Below, in pieces: positions 57,101 to 64,000 of a DNA stretch of 64,000 nt. The notes beneath the pieces are model-generated. The model was not told where the DNA came from, did no database searches, and was given only the letters and a program-made list of their open reading frames with translations. Within the stretch, counting starts at the first letter, position 1; each line of letters starts with the position of its first letter. Source of the stretch: Trachythela sp. YZ-2020 (taxonomy: Eukaryota > Cnidaria > Anthozoa > Malacalcyonacea > Clavulariidae); contig JADLSH010000254.1 of assembly GCA_016169945.1 (NCBI GenBank), positions 1,240,001-1,304,000 on the forward strand, given 5' to 3'. The position numbers and the translations under genes are program-made.

Positions 57101-57563
57101 GTTTTCTTCAGTTTTTCAGTATCTTGCGCGGAAATATTTGGAAAATTTACAAAATGCTAACACCGCTGAGGAACAGAATACAACGAAAAATCTTGGTAAG
57201 AATAATCAATCTTTATAGACTTAGAACTATTAAAACATGAAATTGTGTATACACATATGTACTTTTAGAAATGTTCCAATTAACATTCTTTTCTCACTCT
57301 GGAAACTTTCTATTTTATACCACTATCTGCTGCACAATAGTGTTTTTCAACTACCCACCAATTGGGGTATAATATAACCTTTTATAACCAATATTTCAAT
57401 ACAATTGATCGTATTAGATATGTTCCAAGGACAGTCAGCTGGAAACAAGTCAACGAACGGCAAGAGTAAAAAAGACCAACAAGACACAAGCGCCATCATA
57501 ACTTTAAGACCAAACAAACAGCGAACACAGGGCAAGAAGAATAAATTATGTCTTTTGTTATGA
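54145..57563 (+). CDS. RAB23: Small GTPase Rab23
   Basis: Rab-family GTPase that in vertebrates restrains Hedgehog signalling and works in ciliary membrane traffic. Seven exons: 54145-54299, 55162-55247, 55802-55878, 56215-56294, 56474-56556, 57112-57195, 57418-57563; phases join to 236 residues (human 237). Motifs: P-loop VVVGNGAVGKSS, switch I YKKTIGVDFLERQV, WDTAGQEEFDAITKAYY (switch II), QNKID, and TSVKED as the SAK-like motif. The C-terminal half keeps the Rab23-typical ITLRPNKQRT. It ends KKNKLCLLL, a single cysteine four residues from the end, so a CaaX-type prenylation signal (Leu at the last position favours geranylgeranylation); vertebrate Rab23 also ends with a single CaaX-like cysteine. 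The start is in the context TTTAAAATGCGAG. Confidence 0.96.
56655..56775. mobile_element. Imperfect foldback element in RAB23 intron 5
   Basis: AACTGGCCACCATGTTCTTA, GCCAGTACC at the left face GGACTGGCTAAGAACATGGC, GGATTTTGCC at the right. It was probably a MITE; no flanking duplication is recognised. Confidence 0.55.
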
Positions 57564-57975
57564 GCATAATTTAGGAGAATAATTCTATTTTGTATCAGGT
57601 ATAATTTACATGAAAGGTAATATATTGTGATTTAGTTAGATTTTTGCAAATAGTATGCTAACCATTTTCTATTTTCGTTGCTATGTTTTCATCTAAAAAC
57701 GTTTTGCTGTTCAGTTATACATATAAGCAAGGGTGTATAGATAATGACTTTGTTTAGTAAATTATAAAAGACATATAAAGATAGTAAATTATAAATTTAA
57801 CTGTGATGCAACAAAGTCAAAAAACGCGTTCAGATACACTTAAAGAAATCAATATTTTGTGGCCTGTGCGCAGTTACAGTATATGACTATAGTCTTGCAC
57901 TAAGTGACTATAGTCTTGGACTAAGTGACTATAGTCTTGGACTATATGACTATAGACGTGGACTATTTAACAATG

Positions 57976-58068
57976 AGATTATGAGCTCAAGATTTCTATG
58001 AGGTGATAGTTGATGAGGGCGAAGCCCGAATGAACTATCATCTCATAGAAATCGAGAGCAAATAATCT
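57976..58068. mobile_element. Small foldback element with GGGCGAAGCCC core
   Basis: AGATTATGAGCTCAAGATTT, CTATGAGGTGATAGTT at the left face AACTATCATCTCATAG, AAATCGAGAGCAAATAATCT at the right, around GATGAGGGCGAAGCCCGAAT. The core resembles that of the element at 626-781, although the arms differ. Confidence 0.65.
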
Positions 58069-58654
58069 AATTTTTTAGTAGAAACCAGCAAGAAAACAGT
58101 ATTTCAAAACGTTTGCATTGAACAAAGCACAAGATCTTGTACATTGACTTTATTTTGTCATCATTACATGGTTTAAGATAAATAGATTTAAATAGATTAG
58201 CATAAATTGCGTGGTAAGACGTTATATACATTGACTATTATAATTTACAGGTATTTTGTTCAAGAATATTCCGTGGCACAAGATTAGTCATAAAATTACC
58301 CAATGGTTGTAGTAGATAAAATGGCAACATTGTTACAACTTCTTGTCAAGATGTGTGTAGGCGCGTAGCGTTTATACCATTTTGTATAAAATCTTTCACG
58401 AGTTCGTTTGTCCCTTCAACTCGTATTAAGATAGCCAGGACCTGCTAGGAATCTTGAACACATCACGTTAATAATTCAACCATGACATGATATGATTCCG
58501 AAACTGAGTTCTTGATGGAGTTCGCTTTTCTTTTAATATGTTGTGGTGAATATTTGATATTTGTTTTGGTTCTTTGCCAGAATGTCCGAGATGGGACGTA
58601 ATGCACTTCAATGTCGTCACAAAATCGTACCTGAAAGTGTGAAGTATAATTATT

Positions 58655-58800
58655 ATCATACCTCCGTTTATGTTTTAACCTGGGTTTGTGTGTTTGTCTG
58701 TCTGTGAACACGATAACTCGAAATATGTCCAACATCTCATTGGCCACAAGCCAAGGATAAATCGATGAAATCTTGGTTCAATTGTGATCAGATAGGAATT
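58655..58800 (+). repeat. Dispersed repeat with GGGTTTGTGTG motif, copy 2
   Basis: CCTCCGTTTATGTTTTAACC, TGGGTTTGTGTGTTTGTCTG, AACACGATAACTCGAA, GGATAAATCGATGAAATCTT, GGTTCAATTGTGATC. Same order of blocks as 26452-26610. Confidence 0.5.
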
Positions 58801-58948
58801 GTATATTCTCAAACTCAATAATTCATGAGCAAAACACAAAGGAAATCACCACCGTATCGTTGTCTTGATACCACGGTAATAAACACCCATAAATTAACTC
58901 AACTTTCCCGTTGAATTTCTCTTTAAATACTGGTTCGTTTGAGAAGCT

Positions 58949-59075
58949 ATATCATACACTCGAAGTCGTTTATTATAGTGATTTAAAAACACCTCAAAGT
59001 ATGTTAAAAAACTCAGCTAGCACACTTTTCGGTGTTTCAAATCACTATAATAAACTCCTTCTCGTGTATGATATA
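58949..59075. mobile_element. Foldback element (ATATCATACAC ends)
   Basis: ATATCATACACTCGAAGTCG, TTTATTATAGTGATTT at the left face AAATCACTATAATAAA, CTCCTTCTCGTGTATGATAT at the right with a loop of about 40 bases. The fold keeps a frame open, which is not taken as a gene. Confidence 0.7.
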
Positions 59076-62000
59076 TTACACGTTGACTCGGTAAAACATC
59101 AAAAGGTAAAAAAACAAGTGCTGGCTTTCGTAATAGTTTGGTAAAATAGGGAAATGTTTAGTTCCGCTTCTGAGTGGGTTTCTGGTATTGACCAACGTCG
59201 TCTTTTCCTGTGAAATTTCAAGCGCGTTAGGCCGTTAGTGCTGTTCATGTGATTCCGATTATCGAGACGTTTTGCCTGGTATATGCTTGTAAAGGAAATA
59301 TAGGCCTGATACTCGGGTTATTCAGATATTGCACCCGCCCATTAAAGTGGGCACTACATAATCTGGCGTGTGAAAATAGCTTAGCAACACCGTGGTAGAT
59401 TTAGCACCCCTCCCCCTTCCGCAAGCGCTGTGGGTGGGAAATTAGGATGGGAGTGTGGTCGCGCAGGAAGTGTTTTGCCAAATTGTGGTTCATCAGGGGA
59501 ACCCTGGTTTCCCATCCATGGGGGGTCGTTGACTCACATGTCATGCATCCACTCGGAAACAATTATGAACGAATTTTGATTAGAATCAAAACTGCGGGCA
59601 AAGCCAAAGGGAATGGCTTCGAACGTAAATATAAAAACAGAAATAGATAAGGAATAGATTAAAAAATATACGGTAATATAAAGTTTTACTTTCCCTTTTG
59701 CGTCAACAAAGATAATATGTCGCGGCATGCTTGACACAGAATACATGCCCGAACAAAGCCTTCATTGACATTGGCATTGAGAATTTCCGTGAGGGTGATT
59801 GTTTCATCATTTGCTCTGCTAAATTGCGAAACTTTGGAATGAAGTTTCTTGGCTATACAATAGTAGCTTGCAACGGCTTTGGCATAGCACACTTACAGCC
59901 AGCCTTATTTTGCATTTAATTGAATTTTTATTAAATTTTATAAAGCAGTATTTTTTTAAAGATTATGTTTTCGTTGTTCAAGCGTGGGTAAATATTATCG
60001 CACCGGCGTACTTTGAACCTAGTAATAACAGTTCACAAAATCGAACAAGTCAGATTATTTTTGTAGAAATCCAAACTCAAGGACAAGGATATCGATTATA
60101 TCTATTGTATCACCTAATTCTATTTCATATTACATGACATGTAACTAGATAACAAATGTGCAATGTTTTAACGTTATGCAACTATTCAAGCAATATAACC
60201 CAATAAACCCATGCATGATAATCGAATCTCCCAGCATTATCCATGCTTTTTAAGCCCCTGCGCAAAATGTGATAATTTCTCGTGTTAGCGTAAAATAATT
60301 GCGCCTGGATGTGGTCCGATGATGTAAGATAGAAAGCTATGCCTTATTTTTCACATTTATTTTTACAATCTCATTTCACATACAACCCCCCCAAATATTT
60401 TTGAATAAAGAATATTCTAACACGATATTTAGTTTACCTCTTTTGAATTTGTATCGTTGCTTGTGTTTGATTCAGCATCGTGTTTCAGCATCTCTTCTTT
60501 CACTGCCATAACGCTCATTGAAGAAAATCTTCAAAAATTTTCACGATCGATGTCTAAAATAATAGCCACATAGGCCAGTGTTCTATGGAATTTCGTGTCT
60601 TTATTCTGTAAAATACAAGATGATATCTTAGCGTTTGTTTCTATTTAATAATACAGCTAAACTTTGCATGGTATTGACGGTAAATAATACCTCCAGACTT
60701 CAGCCTTTGCTCTCTTCGTATCGTATTTCACTTGACAAAGCAATTTCTATAAATATATTAAGAGACCTGAATCAGAAACTACGTTGATATCTCAAATGAA
60801 AGAATTATTCCCCGATCAGCTTAATTCACAGCAGAAACTTTATCAAAATGACAAAATAACCAAACCGAATATTTCTTCATTCATATTTGTATTTTTTGAA
60901 TACCCACTTCCTTATTCGGTCTGTGTTTTCGGATTTGCATAACACTCGAAACTCTGAGTTCATTCCCATATTTTGAGTACCGACCGCGTGTCTATATATG
61001 CCATTCGGGATATAGTATATATATTTAATAACGACTACTTGTCTATATATGTCTAACAGATCATTAGACACAGAATATAACTCCACAAATAACCATTCAA
61101 TTTTTTATATAATTTTTTTTGTGATTTTAACATTTCTTTCAAACACTTCCGCCTTCATATTGCCAAATATTAAATGGTGTTTTCCACAAAACAAAATACA
61201 AACCCATACACAAGGAACTTATATTGGTGTTTGCATATTTAAATAGTTTGTTTTTTAACCAATTTTTTATACCAATATAACAATATTATTAATATCACTA
61301 TATCAAACATCTATTAATGGTAATTTTATGTCGGCAAATCTGAATACCGTAATTTCATCATTTCGCGTAATTTCATACCGGTTGCCACAAAAATTAAACT
61401 AACATTTGTTACATTTTATCAGACTATAAAATCTAATCTCCATCAGGCATCAGTTATAAATATGAATGCATATTTTAGACTTTTAGTGTCATTTTAAGTG
61501 GATTTTATAGGTCCGCAATTTCTGTCAGAGCTTGTCTGATCATGTCAGCATTGAGTTGTTACAATATAATTATGATATTTGATAGTATATATTTTTCGTC
61601 TGAAGAGTGGAACGACACTGAGTACAACAAAAGATTACACTTACAAGTTTTTTGCTGTTCCCATGTCTACTGCTGTACTCTCACTGATTTATAGTAAATT
61701 ATCCTGCGTTATAACCTGACTGTTCGGGGGAAAAGTCTGTAACGCAGGCTAAATGATCTGTCGTCTGACAGAGTAAAATATTGGAGGGCGCAGAATTAGA
61801 GTATTACATATGTTAAGTGTCAAAAAGGTACGCAGCTACTGTATGTTATACTGTGCAGTATAGTATAAAATATAGGAAGTTAGGAAATTCAACTAATCTC
61901 GCGTTTATTTGTCAAGGCTTGTTTAAGGAAACAATATATTTCACAACATGGGTGCGCACGAGGGTGCGCAAAAACCAAAAATTCTTTTAGCATTATTAAT

Positions 62001-62522
62001 TCTATACCAAGCTACGTACCTTTTTACACTGTGATGTTCTTGAATGTAACTCTCTTAATTTAAATCTCTTTCCAATTTGTTGCAACTGACCCTACCGTAT
62101 TGTTATGTTAGAGTGACTCAGTGAACAAATGACGTGCCGGAATTCACGATAAGTTCAGGTGACCTATTTCCGCGTCCTTTTGGACTTAATTAAAGGCGTA
62201 AGCCCGTCCATACAAGCCTACGTTGTTTTGGCACTGAACTGTGTTTTTGGCATACATAGGCTATTACCATACCAGTATACAGTCAAATTATATTGAACGA
62301 TTATTTTGACTTTTACTAGTGATGAGTTTAACTCAGATTAGCATGAATTGTCATTACTAATTAGTCATATCATCAGTTCGAATAAAAATGGTTCAACTGA
62401 CCACAGAGCAACGAGTTTGTACTATTTTACATTATACCCAGACTCAAAGTACGCTTTTAAATAACTTCAGTATGCATAAAAGTCAATTCAATTCTGTTTT
62501 ACGCACCCGTGGGTTCAGCATA

Positions 62523-62965
62523 CAGGGTGTATAAAAAAAAACGCAACCACTTAATATTCTAAAATATTCACTTTGTTTTCAAGCACAATAGATTTTAGAC
62601 CCCTGGGAATACAGCGGCAATGTTTTCCTCCGATCGTGCTGTTCTTCGCCTGCCAGAATTACCTTTGTTGAGATTAAGGCTCGTTCTTTCACTCGAATAT
62701 TTCCTGACGTTCCTCAAGATTGTCGCTTTGTGAGGAGGGTCCCGATCAGGAAATCTTGCTCGAAAAAGGTTTTGCACTTTTGATTTCGGTTGTACTGTAA
62801 AACTATGAAAATTCGTTGTTCGGTTGTGAGCTGCACATTATTAGTTTAGCTGATTTGTGCGATTGGAAGCCATTTTAAATTCCCAGGGGCCTAAAATATT
62901 TTGTGCTTAAGAACAATATGAATATCTTAGAATATTAAGTGTTGCGTTTTTTTTGATACACCCTG
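62523..62965 (-). mobile_element. Non-autonomous mariner-like element with transposase remnant
   Basis: CAGGGTGTATAAAAAAAAAC at the left and GTTTTTTTTGATACACCCTG at the right begin inverted repeats of about 85 bases (to CCCCTGGGAAT and its complement). TA flanks both ends (62521-62522, 62966-62967), the target duplication of Tc1/mariner. On the minus strand 62595-62777 encodes a short helix-turn-helix-like piece (FRARFPDRDPPHKATI, GRRRTARSEENIA) resembling the N-terminal part of mariner-type transposases; the catalytic part is absent. 443 bases in total. Confidence 0.8.
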
Positions 62966-63483
62966 TAGTGCTAAGGCATTCAAATTCCAACAATAGCTTG
63001 ACTTCTAAAGGTCTCGTTTTTTTATACATAATAAAACACACATATTTTCTCCACCCACGCTACTAACTTCCTGATAAAGGATCTTAAAGTGCATATGTCA
63101 CAATTACCATTTTTTTCTCAAAAATCGGCCGTGACGAGACAATTCGAATGATATACATCATTCCTTAATCGGATAAATACTTCCAGAGATATTTTGGCTC
63201 AAACATAGGTTTTTCAAAACATGGCCGGGAGAAAAGAGGCTGAGTACGAGTAGCCGCGATGACGTCAAATCGGGAAGTCATGTTTTGTTTATATTATAAA
63301 ACAATATAAAATATAGTCATGTTGGAAGCGAAAAACTGCAGAAATAATCAATTTTCTGGCATATACGTTTGGCATTCGCCTTCAGGATTTTACGCAAAAG
63401 AAAGGTGAACATTGCCGTTCCCAGAATGTGGGCGAAATCTCTCATATTTTGTCAATTTTGAGATCGGAGTCGAAGGAACAGAG

Positions 63484-63858
63484 ATGAGTATAGGAAGCGT
63501 ATACTCCGCTTTGAAGCCGTCGAGGAAGCCATACAAAATGAAGTATTTATGGGAACTGGTAAGTTTAATTGTATTGTAACAAAAAATAGATGAAAACTAC
63601 ATAACACCATCGTCTACAAAAATCTACTAAGCATAGATATACTTGGTAGAATGATATATATTAAACATATTTTTTTCATCTTGTATTTTATAGTATCTAA
63701 TGCTAAGCAAGTCAGAACACAAGGACAGACACAAGGTCACAGAGCAATATTACATTTACAATGTATGGTATCATCAGCTGATGAGAGGCCACAATGTGTT
63801 GGATAGCCCAAGGAATGTCACAGATGGCAGAGACAACATTTCATTACTATACATTTAA
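63484..63858 (+). CDS. Hypothetical two-exon gene at the right edge
   Basis: ATG at 63484 opens 25 codons (MSIGSVYSALKPSRKPYKMK at the start) ending at a good donor CTG|GTAAGT (63558). A TTTTATAG acceptor at 63693 joins in phase 0 to 54 further codons (YLMLSKSEHKDRHKVTEQYY onward) and a TAA at 63856-63858. The product would be 79 residues, Lys/Arg- and Tyr-rich, without a signal peptide or known domain. The good splice pair and open phases support it; the short length and no recognised family argue for caution. It may continue beyond the window by further splicing, or be transposon-derived. Confidence 0.3.
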
Positions 63859-64000
63859 TTGTTACTATATATTTTTCTATATCCACCATTGAACATCCTA
63901 GTATGAGGAGTGTTATGGGGCAAGACATTTAATATATATTTATTTGGTTTCTGTGTAGTGCAATGTAGCAGGTCCATAGAAATAGTAGATATCTGTTATT

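Larger units (their letters stand above)
57564..63483. other. Gene-poor right flank
   Basis: After the RAB23 stop come a short repeat of CTATAGTCTTGGACTAAGTG (57885-57965, about 3.5 units), foldback elements (57976-58068, 58949-59075), a dispersed repeat (58655-58800) and a mariner-like remnant (62523-62965). From about 59,100 to 62,500 I see only AT-rich sequence without a conserved frame, repeat or RNA gene. Short open frames there have no domain signature. Confidence 0.5.

Noticed and set aside
58911..59144. Open frame of 77 codons
   Set aside because: Most of it is the two arms of a foldback element.

Overview
The window is a stretch of animal nuclear DNA: AT-rich, with spliced genes, GT-AG introns, 72-nt leucine-rich-repeat exons, and introns and spacers full of short inverted-repeat transposons, tRNA-derived SINEs and minisatellites. 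Two interleukin-1-receptor-like Ig-TIR receptors, a basal-metazoan style peroxidasin and the type of repeats suggest a cnidarian, probably an anthozoan; this placement is inference, as no marker in the window fixes the species. Exon joins below were made by eye from splice signals, reading phase and family resemblance.

Layout, all genes on the + strand. (1) 236-16078: peroxidasin (PXDN), open at its 5' end (LRRs, four Ig domains, haem peroxidase, convertase site, VWC). Its introns hold a tandem array of SINE tails and a 17-bp minisatellite split by a decayed LINE. (2) 17051-20281 and (3) 21484-29408: tandem Ig-TIR transmembrane receptors with two and three Ig domains and closely related TIR exons. 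(4) 30695-39285: TRNAU1AP/SECp43, the tRNA-Sec associated two-RRM protein; a 54-bp repeat here duplicates a splice acceptor together with the start of the exon. (5) 39850-51641: an unrecognised coiled-coil protein of about 2,300 residues with several internal repeat blocks. (6) 54145-57563: RAB23, complete, ending in a CaaX-like CLLL. (7) 63484-63858: a weak two-exon candidate at the right edge.

The genes do not form an evident pathway. PXDN acts in the extracellular matrix, the Ig-TIR pair in probable innate signalling, TRNAU1AP in selenoprotein synthesis and RAB23 in ciliary/Hedgehog trafficking. The most notable signals are the repeated splice acceptors of TRNAU1AP, the repeat-built introns of the coiled-coil gene (two acceptors lie directly behind SINE tails), the SINE-tail satellite in PXDN, and foldback elements whose target duplications can be read directly.
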